A DNA stretch of 28,665 bases from JASFHF01 sp050123335 (lineage in GTDB: Bacteria; Pseudomonadota; Gammaproteobacteria; UBA12402). The notes under the pieces are model-generated. The model was not told the origin of the DNA. It was given only the letters and a program-made list of their open reading frames with translations, and made no database searches. Location: assembly GCA_050123335.1 (NCBI GenBank), contig JASFHH010000019.1, positions 1 to 28,665 on the forward strand. Reading direction: 5' to 3'. Numbering within the stretch: position 1 is the first letter of the stretch; each line of letters starts with the position of its first letter. Positions 1 through 8,969 of this stretch are shown here, one piece after another. Position numbers and translations under genes: made by a program.

Positions 1-333
1 GTCCCATGTGGAACCTCCTTTGGTTTGTATGGGACGCTGTTTACCGCGACTCATATTATTATTAAGTGAAGAATCAAAGTCAATGCTTGCCGATTCGATT
101 TGGTTAATTAGTGCATCTATTTGCAACCTGTCAAACCCAACAGCATGATTGCCTAATTTAATTTCAGAAAGCTCAGGCCTGAAACGTTTATTAAATTCAT
201 TAATGTTGGTGCTTAAATAATAAAGCACTTCCTGAGTGCGCATTATTCTTGGCGGATATCCTGGAGGTTTAACTTCAGGATTATTCAAAAAATACTTGTA
301 AGAATTTTTTGATTTTAGTTTAGTAGTATTCAT
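1..333 (-). CDS. AlpA/excisionase-like DNA-binding protein, partial
   Basis: The reading frame starts at an ATG at 333, after a GGAA Shine-Dalgarno-like stretch, and stays open to the left edge, so only the first 111 residues are seen. The centre (about residues 28-75) carries RIMRTQEVLYYL, then RFRPELSEIKLG, then GFDRLQIDALINQ. This is the layout of small AlpA-type winged-helix proteins that commonly sit directly upstream of a tyrosine integrase gene. The tail seen here (KQRPIQTKGGSTWD) also resembles those proteins. By family knowledge such proteins act as excisionase or regulator for an integrated element. An integrase just outside the window, transcribed leftward, is an inference. No repressor or restriction function is suggested by the sequence. 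Confidence 0.6.
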   Translation of the reverse strand, partial: MNTTKLKSKNSYKYFLNNPEVKPPGYPPRIMRTQEVLYYLSTNINEFNKRFRPELSEIKLGNHAVGFDRLQIDALINQIESASIDFDSSLNNNMSRGKQRPIQTKGGSTWD

Positions 334-360
334 AGTAATTTCCTTTTTTATTGTTTTTGT

Positions 361-483
361 CAGGACTTACGCGAAAAGCGATCTGCTTTGTTAAAAGCTC
401 GCTTAAGTCGGTCATTTATTATTTATAAACTCCCTCCTTTCGCTCGCTTTTGCCTCGCATCTCATCTTTTCGCGGAAGTCCTG
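361..483. repeat. 123-bp MITE-like element with 18-bp inverted ends
   Basis: The ends are CAGGACTTACGCGAAAAG (361-378) and its reverse complement with one mismatch (466-483). The 5-mer TTTGT lies immediately outside both ends (356-360 and 484-488), which fits a target-site duplication, although such a T-rich word can occur by chance. There is no coding potential inside. Inverted ends, small size and a possible duplication suggest a non-autonomous transposon, but no matching transposase is present in the window. Confidence 0.6.
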
Positions 484-600
484 TTTGTTTGAATGTTCGC
501 AATCGTGCTTGATGTGGGATTTAGATATTTTTTAAATCTTCGTTAGCAATGTTTTAGTTATTTGCTTCTAACCCAGAAAATGACATCGGTTAGTGTTAAG

Positions 601-757
601 CATCCTGCTTACGGTCGTCACACCGTAAAACAATTAATGGATACAAGATTGGGGCTTGAATAAAATTTGGAATTTTATTCGCGAAGCAAAAAGTGGATCA
701 TCGAATCCTCGCCAGCAGGGGTTGTTCTAACCCTCAGTGGTCGCATTGCTTTTTTTA
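601..757 (+). other. Hairpin-rich stretch of unknown role
   Basis: It contains a perfect 10-bp hairpin with a 3-nt loop (658-667 with 671-680). Further on are a short GGGGTT/AACCC hairpin and a run of Ts (about 750-757), which together look like a terminator-like end. The words CGAATCCTCGCCAGC (691-705) faintly resemble the T-loop and acceptor strand of a tRNA 3' end, but no tRNA can be folded. It may be a small RNA or a decayed integration site; I cannot decide which. Confidence 0.25.
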
Positions 758-960
758 AGATTATTTATTATTAGTTAACATGCTGCTGGTATCATTGCAG
801 ATACAACGTTTCAACATGTTTTCACGAAAAGCGCGATAATTCCGCTATCTAATATGATTTTGGTTATTACCGCGATTACTGTAAGGCTGGAATAACAGCA
901 TTTTATTTAAAATGTTATTATTCCAGAATAGATAATGTCCAAAAACAATTTTGTTTTTGA

Positions 961-1051
961 ATAAAGCCAAAGCCCTTTTTCAATCAAACCTATTAGGTTC
1001 AAAAGCTAAAGAACTCCTCGCATCTCTCATGGCTTCAGTTGCGCTCATCTG
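961..1051 (+). repeat. Direct repeat, copy 1
   Basis: About 90 nt are closely matched at 1487-1577. Shared blocks include ATAAAGCCAAAG, TTTTTCAATCAAACC, GGTTCAAAAGCTAAA and GCATCTCTCATGGC, ending in GTTGCGCTCATCTG. There is no coding capacity. The same CGCATCTCAT word occurs inside the 361-483 element, so these repeats may belong to one dispersed family in this genome. Confidence 0.65.
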
Positions 1052-1093
1052 ATATTTTTAGTCGCTCAGACATAGACTTTCAATATGATATAC

Positions 1094-1262
1094 GAATAGT
1101 GACGTAAATTTTCATTATTGTTATTAATAGTTTAGGTTTTTATTCTAAAAAGGCATTGGACGAAAAAATCATCTGTCCGTCATCGGACAAAATTTAATTT
1201 TTCATCTAACAATTTGTTGTTTTTATTATGTTTTTCAATAATGAAAATTTACGTCACTATTC
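1094..1262. repeat. 169-bp element with 27-bp terminal inverted repeats
   Basis: GAATAGTGACGTAAATTTTC begins the left arm (1094-1120), and the right arm (1236-1262) is its exact 27-nt reverse complement. The interior is non-coding and AT-rich, with a short hairpin-prone CTGTCCG/CGGACA segment. Perfect long inverted ends on a short gene-free body suggest a non-autonomous transposable element or a large cruciform-forming repeat. Which transposase family would mobilise it is not evident. Confidence 0.6.
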
Positions 1263-1486
1263 ATAATTAATTTTTAATAAAATTTTTGAATATAAAAAAA
1301 CATCTAAAACATGCGAATGCTTTTTGATATTCAAAATATTAACCCAAGAACAAAAGATAAAAAAATACAGCAACTCAATTAGTAATAATTTTCACCCATA
1401 GAGCTGCTAGGTGGTCGGCGTATATTTTGCTTATCTAAAGCAAGCATTATATAGCTAGAATCGTAATTTCCGAAAAACATTTTCGG

Positions 1487-1577
1487 ATAAAGCCAAAGGT
1501 TTTTTTCAATCAAACCAATTTGGTTCAAAAGCTAAAAGCCTCTTCGCATCTCTCATGGCCTCTGTTGCGCTCATCTG
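1487..1577 (+). repeat. Direct repeat, copy 2
   Basis: Second copy of the roughly 90-nt repeat at 961-1051, with scattered substitutions. The two copies flank the 1094-1262 inverted-repeat element, so recombination between them could remove it. Confidence 0.65.
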
Positions 1578-1689
1578 GGTTTTTAAAGTTGCCAGACAAC
1601 AACTCTAATTTGAATTAAAGTATATTTCGCACAAAAAGTCAAGAAATTTTTGCAAGTACACATTAATAATATGCTTGTATTATAGTGTT

Positions 1690-1831
1690 ATATCAATACG
1701 TGCTAACTGTTGTTAACGATTAATAATAAGTGATAACTAATGATAACAACAAAACGGATTTATCCACTCTTTGACCACAGTCCGCAAAATTACAAGCCGC
1801 TTTCTCCCGTGGACAAAGCGTGGATAAATCC
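1690..1831. promoter_or_regulatory. Inverted repeats with DnaA-box-like words; possible origin or operator
   Basis: GGATTTATCCAC (1756-1767) is perfectly mirrored by GTGGATAAATCC (1820-1831). Each arm contains TTATCCAC, close to the DnaA-box consensus, and a related GTGGACAA lies at about 1809-1816. Just left, GTTGTTA and TAACAAC form another inverted pair around two GATAAC repeats (about 1709-1750). Clustered DnaA-like boxes next to an AT-rich stretch are seen at replication origins of mobile elements. An operator or a transcription end for the restriction operon is also possible. Confidence 0.3.
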
Positions 1832-1839
1832 TAGTAATT

Positions 1840-2550
1840 TTAAATTCTAGCAGACATAATTTCTAATTTTTCTTTACTTATTTTCCAACCAGGCAATATT
1901 TTTTCCAATAAGCTGTAAAATTTTTTATCATGCTTATTGGATAACAAGTGACATAATTCATGCGTAATAACATAATCAATGCAATGCCTTGGAGTCTTTA
2001 TAAGCTCTAAATTAAATAACATATTGCCTCTATCGTTGCAGCTGCCCCATCTTTTTTTCATTCTTCTAAAGTTTATAGCAGGTTTCTTAGCTCCTAATTT
2101 AGTAAATTTAGATAGATATTTTGCAATACGGTCATTTAAAATTATGATAGCATGTTCGGTATACCAGTTTTGCATTAATTTTTTTACGTGCATATTGTTA
2201 TGTGGATTTGGCAATCCAACCATGAAAAAACCACCCTTTAATTTTACTTGTGCTTTTTTTAATTTTCTTATTTTCAGTCGATATTGCCGTCCAAGATAAT
2301 AATGGGTTTCACCGCTTATATATTTTTTCTCCGGTGCGGTGGGTTGAAATGTAGAAAAATAATTGATTTGTTTGGCTATCCAAGATGCTTTTTTCTTTAA
2401 TCTTTGTTCTATGGTTCTTTTATCGGATTCTTTGGGGAATTTAGCGCAAATGCTAAGATCTGGATTGACTGTTATTGACATATTTTTACCATTGTGTTTT
2501 GTGACAGCAATTGCAAATCGCTGTTCGCTGTAATTTATATTTATAATCAT
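1840..2550 (-). CDS. YgjP-family zinc metallopeptidase
   Basis: A 236-residue protein of the YgjP/DUF45 group (COG1451-like), the last gene of the type I restriction operon. The zinc-binding HELCH motif is at residues 197-201 with a downstream histidine at about 207, preceded by the family-typical KKRWGSC at about 165-171. The family is predicted to be a SprT-related metallopeptidase and often follows hsdR in type I operons; its substrate is unknown to me. It starts 5 nt after the hsdR stop codon, which implies co-transcription and probably translational coupling. No signal peptide or membrane segment is visible, so it should be cytoplasmic. The length is normal and it appears intact. Confidence 0.85.
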   Translation of the reverse strand: MIININYSEQRFAIAVTKHNGKNMSITVNPDLSICAKFPKESDKRTIEQRLKKKASWIAKQINYFSTFQPTAPEKKYISGETHYYLGRQYRLKIRKLKKAQVKLKGGFFMVGLPNPHNNMHVKKLMQNWYTEHAIIILNDRIAKYLSKFTKLGAKKPAINFRRMKKRWGSCNDRGNMLFNLELIKTPRHCIDYVITHELCHLLSNKHDKKFYSLLEKILPGWKISKEKLEIMSARI

Positions 2551-2555
2551 TGTGT

Positions 2556-5500
2556 TTAAGCTCTATTTATAGCCACATTTATACAACGTTCTATAATTGT
2601 ATCAATTTCATCAAAAGAAATTTGAACATCTGACTGATTTTTAAGTTCAAACAGAATGTCTTCAATTTCATTTCTCATGCGGTTTTTTGCATCATTATTT
2701 TTTGTCCAATTAACAATGCTGTTTTTTAAAATCACTGAGTCAATTTGTAATGCCGTTTCGGCAAGTAAATCTTCTTGGTTTGCTACCTTAATTTCTGTAT
2801 TTAAAAATTCTTCTTTGAGAATTCCATAGTAAGCTTTGGCAATATCATGGTTAATAAGTTTGCTGGGGATATTGTCGCCAGTTCTGTTAAGAATAGAGTG
2901 CATTATTTTGGTTACACTATTTAAGTATTCATTTTCCTTGATTCTTTGTTCATAAAATTCTTGAATGGTTTGTTTTAGTATTTTAGAAAACTTCTCATAA
3001 AAAACAGGATCGTCTTTCCAGCGCTCACGGATAGTACGTGCAGTTCTATGTGCAATTGTATCTGCTTTAGCCGCAGTTCCTGAGATTTTTTCTACTTCAG
3101 CAGCAAAAGCATCTTTATCAAAAATGTTGACGAGAGGTGTAATTTTACTAACCTCGCCAGCGCCTAAATGCGTATCTAACAATTTTTGTATTTTTGGTTC
3201 ATATTCACCAAAATCAATTGCCTCAGCAAAACGTTTACGCACTGCAATTCTGAGCTTGGAAAAAAATTGCAGATCAGCTTTATATTGGTTGATTTTTTTA
3301 ACAGGGGTTTCTTCATAAAATTCAACGCTTGCTACGGCAATAGCCATAGTTTTAGCATAAGCTGATAATCTTTCATAAAACTTATCTCTTAACTTTTCAT
3401 CAGCCAACAGCAACTCATATTCTTCTTCATCGTTTTTATTTTTTATAGTTTTAAATATATCCCATAGTGCAGAATGTTTTTGGGCTAATGTGTTAATTTC
3501 TGTATTAACATCATTCAGAATTCCGGCAAGATCATTGGGATCAAATTCTGGTAATTTGCTGTAAAGATCAAGAGCATGATCAAGGTTTTCTAATACGCCT
3601 CGATAATCCACAATGTATCCATATTCTTTGCCATCATGTAGACGATTAACTCTAGCAATGGCTTGTAATAAGGTGTGGTCTTTTAATTTTCGCGTAAGAT
3701 ATAAAATTGTATTACGTGGTGCATCGAAACCAGTTAGCAATTTATCTACAACTATAATAATTTCTGGATGATCTGAATTTTTAAAAGCGTTAATAATTTG
3801 TTCATTATATTTATCATTGCTGCCATATTTGTCCATCATGGCTTTCCAGAAATGTTGTACTGGCTGTTTATTTTCGATGTAGATATCTTCTTCACCTTCG
3901 CGTTCGTCAGGGGGAGAAATCAGTACTTCAGAGGACACTTTTCCAAATTCATCTAAATATTTTTTATATAACAAAGCAGCAGCTTTATCTTGGGTAACAA
4001 GTTGTGCCTTAAAATCCGTACCTTGCCAATTATTACTAAAATTCTCGTTAATGTCCCAGGCAATTGCTTTAATTTTTTGTTCAGCTTTATTTAATTGATC
4101 TGTTGTCGAAAATTTCTTTTTAAGATCAATGGCTTGTTCGCGGGAAAGGTTTTTGGTTATTCGATCAAACCAAGCGTCTATTCCATGCTCGTCAACATAT
4201 TGGTCAACGTGACGACCCTCGTATAAAAGTTTAACCACAGCGCCATCTTCAACTGCCTGATTGATTGTATAGATATCAATCAACCCGCCAAATTTATCGA
4301 TAGTGTTTTTATTTTTTTTCATTACCGGAGTTCCAGTAAATCCTATATAACAAGCGTTTGGCAGCGCTCGTCGCATATGGGCATGAAACTTACCGTAATT
4401 AGTTCGATGTCCTTCATCCACCAAAACAAAGATATTATCAGCATTATTTTGCACAGCATGCTTTCCTATAGCTGCTTCAAATTTATTAATGACTGTGGTA
4501 ATAACCCGTTGTTTTGTGCCCTGTAACAATTCTGATAATTCTTTACCGGTTTTAGCTCTTTCAACTTCTATTTCGCAATCTTTAAAAGTATCTCTGATTT
4601 GTTTGTCTAAACTAGTGCGGTCTGTTACTAAAATTATTTTTTCATCAGGAATATTGGTGGATAGTGCAATTAATTTAGTCAGCATGACCATGGTTAGTGA
4701 TTTGCCGCTGCCTTGTGTATGCCATACAACTCCACCTTGTCTTCTGCCTTCATTGTCGCGTGAATTAATGCGCTTCATGATTTTTTTGACAGCAAAGTAT
4801 TGCTGATATCTGGCGATTTTCTTTTCGCCAGCATCAAACACAATAAAGAAATGGATTAGTTCTAAAAATCTTTGTGGGTGACAAAGAGAAAATAAAGCTC
4901 GATCTTGCGCAGTTATTTTGCGGTGTAATGCATTATATTCCTCTGGTTTTTCACGAACCTGCAAAATTTTTGCATTTATCTGATCGACTTGATTTTCTGT
5001 CAATTGTGTATTTACTAGTTTTTGCAATTCATTTTCAAAATCTTCGGTTTTTTCGTGCCATGTTGACCAAAATTTTGCAGCGGTACCAGTTGTTGCAAAC
5101 TTGGCGTCATTCTTAGAAATTCCGAGCAATATTTGTGAATAAATAAATAAGTTGGGAATTTCATCGTTTTTTTGATTACGTATATGCTGTGAAATAGCTT
5201 CACCCATTGGATTTTTAATATATGGCGATTTGCATTCGATTATTCCCAGGGGGATACCATTAACAAACAAAACAATATCCGGTAGTCTTGTCTTATAACT
5301 GCCAACTCTTTCAACTTCAAATTCTTCGGTAACATGAAAAACATTATTTTCCGGATGAATCCAGTCAATATAGTTGAAGGTAAAACTTTTTTTGTCTCCT
5401 TCGATAATTTGCGTTAAACTTTTGCCAAAATTTAATAAATCATAGATTTTTTCATTGGTGCGAATTAGTCCATCAAATGGCATGTTTTTTAATTCTTGTA

Positions 5501-5735
5501 ATGCGCTAAAGATGTTGCCCTCTGAAAAAGGAAAGGTTTTTCCTTTATATCGAATGTGGTTATTGTCGCGTAACCAAGAAGTTAAAATGTCTTCCAATAA
5601 AACATTAGATAATTTTCCATCGCGATGTTTTAAAGTTTTTTCAGGCGTTAAATATTTCCACCCCATTTTTTGCAATAGCAGCAGGGCGGGGGTTTGAGAA
5701 ATTGGTGTTTCACGTAGATCTGGAGTTTTGGTCAT
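2556..5735 (-). CDS. hsdR: Type I restriction enzyme, HsdR subunit
   Basis: A 1059-residue motor and nuclease subunit of a type I restriction system. An N-terminal PD-(D/E)XK nuclease is shown by DIVLFVNG and IIECKSP (about residues 154-169). The SF2 translocase core follows: Walker A HTQGSGKS (about 340), Walker B VDEGHR (about 440), GFTGTP (about 465), then the helicase C-terminal motifs LTGFDAPRN and AIARVNR (about 665-700). The C-terminal part should dock onto HsdM. Its start lies inside the preceding AbiJ-like gene (26-nt overlap) behind an AGAGG ribosome site, so translation is coupled. With HsdM and HsdS it would cleave unmethylated DNA after translocation. No frameshift or missing motif is seen. 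Confidence 0.95.
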   Translation of the reverse strand: MTKTPDLRETPISQTPALLLLQKMGWKYLTPEKTLKHRDGKLSNVLLEDILTSWLRDNNHIRYKGKTFPFSEGNIFSALQELKNMPFDGLIRTNEKIYDLLNFGKSLTQIIEGDKKSFTFNYIDWIHPENNVFHVTEEFEVERVGSYKTRLPDIVLFVNGIPLGIIECKSPYIKNPMGEAISQHIRNQKNDEIPNLFIYSQILLGISKNDAKFATTGTAAKFWSTWHEKTEDFENELQKLVNTQLTENQVDQINAKILQVREKPEEYNALHRKITAQDRALFSLCHPQRFLELIHFFIVFDAGEKKIARYQQYFAVKKIMKRINSRDNEGRRQGGVVWHTQGSGKSLTMVMLTKLIALSTNIPDEKIILVTDRTSLDKQIRDTFKDCEIEVERAKTGKELSELLQGTKQRVITTVINKFEAAIGKHAVQNNADNIFVLVDEGHRTNYGKFHAHMRRALPNACYIGFTGTPVMKKNKNTIDKFGGLIDIYTINQAVEDGAVVKLLYEGRHVDQYVDEHGIDAWFDRITKNLSREQAIDLKKKFSTTDQLNKAEQKIKAIAWDINENFSNNWQGTDFKAQLVTQDKAAALLYKKYLDEFGKVSSEVLISPPDEREGEEDIYIENKQPVQHFWKAMMDKYGSNDKYNEQIINAFKNSDHPEIIIVVDKLLTGFDAPRNTILYLTRKLKDHTLLQAIARVNRLHDGKEYGYIVDYRGVLENLDHALDLYSKLPEFDPNDLAGILNDVNTEINTLAQKHSALWDIFKTIKNKNDEEEYELLLADEKLRDKFYERLSAYAKTMAIAVASVEFYEETPVKKINQYKADLQFFSKLRIAVRKRFAEAIDFGEYEPKIQKLLDTHLGAGEVSKITPLVNIFDKDAFAAEVEKISGTAAKADTIAHRTARTIRERWKDDPVFYEKFSKILKQTIQEFYEQRIKENEYLNSVTKIMHSILNRTGDNIPSKLINHDIAKAYYGILKEEFLNTEIKVANQEDLLAETALQIDSVILKNSIVNWTKNNDAKNRMRNEIEDILFELKNQSDVQISFDEIDTIIERCINVAINRA

Positions 5736-6627
5736 TGGTTGCCTCTATTTTTTCAATTTCAGAAAAGAATAAAATTGCTGATGCGGTCATATGTAGAAGA
5801 TAACCAGTATAATGCGGAGGAGTTGGTTCATTATTAGAGCCTTTTCCGTGAGCGCCTTTTTTGTTGCTTACAGTTCCGATTCCTTGTAATAATCCCACTA
5901 AATTATTTAGATGATCTTCTGTAAAAGCTGGAAAAAATTTACTATCTTTCAGGATTTTTAGGAGTTTCTTCACATTATCGCTATCGTTGTTATAGTTATA
6001 GCCATGTTTATCACAGATAATCTTCATTGTGCTTTCAAAGGCTCTGCGACAATGAGTATTGGCTTCCTGAAGATCTCCTTTTTTGTAATTATCGTATGCT
6101 TTTAAAAATTCTTCATTTGCGTTTTTATAATCCGGATGAAACAAGAGTTGTAAGGCAGGTTTGACGACTTTGGAATGCAGTAATTCATTATCAATTCTTA
6201 TAATTTGATTGTTTTCAAAGCGATAACCTAATCCATTTTCTTTAAATCGTATATTAAGTTCATCGATGTATTTTTGTTTATTGGGTTTATAAGACTTATT
6301 TATGTATTTAAACATTAATTCAATCACATCTAAACATTGCTCATAATCTGCTTTATTTTTAAAAAATTCAAATAATTCTTCTTGGAATGAATAATGATAA
6401 TCCAAATAACCACCAATGCTGCCATCAGCTAACAGTTCTTTTCCGTATTCTTTTCGTAAGCTGATCACAGCCTTTTTATATTCTTCTTCATTATGATGAT
6501 AACAGTCGCTAATAATCTGTTTTATTTGAATTCGAAATTTTTGCGGCATTTCGTTATAGGTGTATACTTCGGGTTGATTGCTGCTTAATCTTTTTTGTCT
6601 TTTTGAATATAAGTCAATTACTGCCAT
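5710..6627 (-). CDS. AbiJ/STM4504-like protein with HEPN-type C-terminus
   Basis: A 305-residue protein set between hsdS and hsdR. I recognise the STM4504/CBY_0614-like pattern: an N-terminal alpha-helical AbiJ-type region (about 1-150) and a C-terminal Abi_C/HEPN-like region (about 180-300). The latter contains CRRAFESTMK and the SNKKGAHGKG segment that matches the conserved glycine/histidine end of that domain. HEPN proteins in defence loci are usually RNases, but the strict RxxxxH signature is not clean here (NKKGAH), so the activity is uncertain. It starts 12 nt after the hsdS stop behind an AAGGTGA ribosome site and overlaps hsdR by 26 nt. The placement suggests an abortive-infection backup co-regulated with restriction. 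Confidence 0.65.
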   Translation of the reverse strand: MAVIDLYSKRQKRLSSNQPEVYTYNEMPQKFRIQIKQIISDCYHHNEEEYKKAVISLRKEYGKELLADGSIGGYLDYHYSFQEELFEFFKNKADYEQCLDVIELMFKYINKSYKPNKQKYIDELNIRFKENGLGYRFENNQIIRIDNELLHSKVVKPALQLLFHPDYKNANEEFLKAYDNYKKGDLQEANTHCRRAFESTMKIICDKHGYNYNNDSDNVKKLLKILKDSKFFPAFTEDHLNNLVGLLQGIGTVSNKKGAHGKGSNNEPTPPHYTGYLLHMTASAILFFSEIEKIEATNDQNSRST

Positions 6628-6639
6628 TTTTTCACCTTT

Positions 6640-7899
6640 TTAAGCTTTAACTCTAATTTCACCTGTTAATAATTTTTGCATCAATCCTTGTTTTTGTTTC
6701 TTAAGTGTTATCTTATGATTAAACAATATGTCAATTTCTTTATCCATAACTGTAAAAATAGAGGCTATTTTGATTTGCTCATTTTTGTTAGGAACAAATA
6801 ATTTTATTTGCGCAAAATGGTGAAATTTTAAATTTAATGTGTCATTAACAAGTCCTTGTGAATAACGATGAAACAAGTTGATCGTTGATGGGAATTTAAA
6901 AAGATATTCAAAAAAATAAGCATGGCTATTTTCTGTTGGTATACATACTGTATAAGCAGGACTAACTATGCCTTTTAAAGAAGATGCAGCAGAAACTCCT
7001 TGCCACATTCTCATAGTATTGTATCCAATGTCTCCAGGCATAATTTTTTTGTATTTGCTTTTGTCAAAGCTGGAGGTGTCTTTTCTCAAAACGTCATCTC
7101 TATAAATAACTCCGCGGCTCGCTGTAATAGATAAAAGTCGTAATGCTGGATCTGTTTCATTTCGTTCAATAAAATAGTATGATAATTTTTTTGTTTTCCA
7201 TCCCTTCGGTAATTCACCTTTGCTTTTTACCGGCTTACCAAACTCTGGGAATCGCATGCGGCCGGTTAAGAGTTGCTGTATTAGGCCTTTTTTTAGTTTT
7301 TGTTTTGCTTCAATTAGTTGTTTTGTTTGTTCGATTGCTTTATCCCAGGCAGATAAAATTTCAGCTATTTTTTGTTGTTCAATAAAATTGGGAATAGGTA
7401 TATAAAAATATTTGCGTAGTATCTTGGGGTTTATGTTGTATTGACTAACCCCGCTTGTTGATAAAGATTTAATGCGAGATATAGCATTTTTTTGATTGAA
7501 ATAATATCCAATAAAATTAGGAATAACAGTTTTTTTAAGTGAAAAACGAACTAAGTAGGAGGCAAAAACACAATCCATATCTAAAGTTACAATTGCTGTT
7601 TTTCCTACTAAAGCCAGACTGTTTGTTCTATTAAAAAGAAGGTCATTTTCTTTAAGGCTAAATTGTTTAAGTTCTTTTTTGTCGATTTTAATGCGTTGTA
7701 ATCTTGTTAAGTCAATTTTTCCGTCTTGAAGGTTTGACATGCCTAGTATTGGTATATTTCCATCCTTTGTCGTTGGCACGGAGAGACCATATTGTGAGTT
7801 TTTTACTAATTTGTCAAAATTACAAACTTCCCACTCCTCCGGTATCCATCCAACTTTGGTTTTTTTATATCCTGGCTTGTTTTCATTGCGCTTGTTCAT
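6640..7899 (-). CDS. hsdS: Type I restriction enzyme, HsdS specificity subunit (full length)
   Basis: A 419-residue specificity subunit with the usual two halves. Each half has a target-recognition domain followed by a conserved helix. The first helix region is EQQKIAEILSAWDKAIEQ with KKGLIQQLLTGRMRF (about residues 176-220); the second is EQIKIASIFTVMDKEID with KQGLMQKLLTGEIR (about 370-416). The first TRD spans roughly 20-170 and the second 230-365, so it should read a bipartite site. It begins inside the end of the YhcG gene with a 4-nt ATGA overlap. The target sequence cannot be predicted from the protein alone. It looks intact. Confidence 0.93.
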   Translation of the reverse strand: MNKRNENKPGYKKTKVGWIPEEWEVCNFDKLVKNSQYGLSVPTTKDGNIPILGMSNLQDGKIDLTRLQRIKIDKKELKQFSLKENDLLFNRTNSLALVGKTAIVTLDMDCVFASYLVRFSLKKTVIPNFIGYYFNQKNAISRIKSLSTSGVSQYNINPKILRKYFYIPIPNFIEQQKIAEILSAWDKAIEQTKQLIEAKQKLKKGLIQQLLTGRMRFPEFGKPVKSKGELPKGWKTKKLSYYFIERNETDPALRLLSITASRGVIYRDDVLRKDTSSFDKSKYKKIMPGDIGYNTMRMWQGVSAASSLKGIVSPAYTVCIPTENSHAYFFEYLFKFPSTINLFHRYSQGLVNDTLNLKFHHFAQIKLFVPNKNEQIKIASIFTVMDKEIDILFNHKITLKKQKQGLMQKLLTGEIRVKA

Positions 7900-8948
7900 T
7901 TTTCTTCTTCCTTGCGTTGCTCGATTTGAGCGCGAGCTTGAGTTATAGCTGAACGTAGTTTTTCTTCTAATAATTCCTTTGGTGGTAATTCGGTAAAATA
8001 TTCTGCTATATGTATTCCTGAATCATTAAGTCGCAGGAGTTCTATTTGTTCATGGGTTTTTTCAGCACAAAGAATCATCCCCAATGGGGGGTTCTCATCT
8101 TTTTGCATTTCGTTTTCTTCTAGCCAGCGCAAATAAAGCTCCATTTGTCCTTTGTGTGCGGCTTTAAATTTTCCTAATTTTAATTCTATTGCTATCAATC
8201 TTTTTAATTTGCGATGGAAAAAAAGCAGATCCAGGTAAAAATCTTCACCATCAATAATCATTCGTTTCTGTCTGCCTACAAAAGTAAAACCACAGCCTAA
8301 TTCCAAAATAAAATTTTCAATTTCCCGTAAAATTGATTCTTCAAGGTCTTTTTCCTGATATGCTCCTTTTAACCCAAGAAAATCAAGGAAATAAGGATCG
8401 CGAAAAACTAAATTTGGGGTTAGCTTGTCCTCATCTCGCAACTTTTCTAATTCAGCATTGATAAGTTTCTTTGGCTTTTTAGAAATGGCTGTGCGTTCAA
8501 ACAGCATACCATTGATTTTCTGACGCAAAGTGCGGACGCTCCAATGTTCGGTTTTACACATTTGGGCATAAAATTCTCTTTGTAATTGATCCTTTATAGG
8601 GATTAGGGCAATAAAATGAGTCCAGCTCAATTGTCGTATCAGTGATACGACAATCTTTTTATCAGGAAATACCTCAGCAAACTGTAACATTCTACGGAGG
8701 TTTTTTTCTGAAAAACTGTTGCCGTAATTAGTCATCAGTTGTTCTGATAATGCAGGAACAACCTCTTCACCATATTCTGCGCGTTTTCCTTGAAGAATTT
8801 CCTTGTTTATTCTATTGCCGATTTGCCAATAAAGTATGGTTAATCCAGCATTAACTGTGGCGGCAACAGATGAGCGTGTTTGCTCAATCATTTGCTTAAT
8901 ATCGTTATATAAAGTTTGCTTATGTTTTTTGATTAGCTTTTTGTTCAT
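7896..8948 (-). CDS. YhcG/DUF1016 PD-(D/E)XK nuclease-family protein (copy in RM operon)
   Basis: A 350-residue protein of the YhcG/DUF1016 group. The N-terminal DUF1016_N-like helical region (about 1-150) includes LSWTHFIALI and HWSVRTLRQKI. The C-terminal nuclease fold has FYLDLLFFHRK and IAIELKLGKF (about 235-260), giving the D...ExK catalytic pattern. The family is repeatedly found in type I restriction operons and among mobile DNA. A DNase role is predicted from the fold; its part in restriction is not established to my knowledge. It lies 21 nt after hsdM and overlaps hsdS by 4 nt. A diverged paralogue sits at 12150-13172 in the next module. Confidence 0.85.
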   Translation of the reverse strand: MNKKLIKKHKQTLYNDIKQMIEQTRSSVAATVNAGLTILYWQIGNRINKEILQGKRAEYGEEVVPALSEQLMTNYGNSFSEKNLRRMLQFAEVFPDKKIVVSLIRQLSWTHFIALIPIKDQLQREFYAQMCKTEHWSVRTLRQKINGMLFERTAISKKPKKLINAELEKLRDEDKLTPNLVFRDPYFLDFLGLKGAYQEKDLEESILREIENFILELGCGFTFVGRQKRMIIDGEDFYLDLLFFHRKLKRLIAIELKLGKFKAAHKGQMELYLRWLEENEMQKDENPPLGMILCAEKTHEQIELLRLNDSGIHIAEYFTELPPKELLEEKLRSAITQARAQIEQRKEEEK

Positions 8949-8969
8949 TTTTACGTGCCTTTTAAATTT

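Larger units (their letters stand above)
334..1839. other. Gene-free repeat-rich region
   Basis: I find no convincing open reading frame on either strand in this 1.5 kb. It holds a 123-bp element with terminal inverted repeats (361-483), a hairpin-rich stretch (about 601-757), a pair of direct repeats (961-1051 and 1487-1577), a second inverted-repeat element (1094-1262), and a 12-bp inverted repeat containing DnaA-box-like sequences (1756-1831). This looks like the non-coding, recombination-prone end of an integrated island. The restriction operon to the right is transcribed toward it. Confidence 0.7.

Noticed and set aside
681..757. Possible tRNA or tmRNA 3' end (TCGAATCCTCGCCAGC)
   Set aside because: No acceptor partner, D-arm or anticodon arm can be paired; resemblance is limited to about 15 nt.
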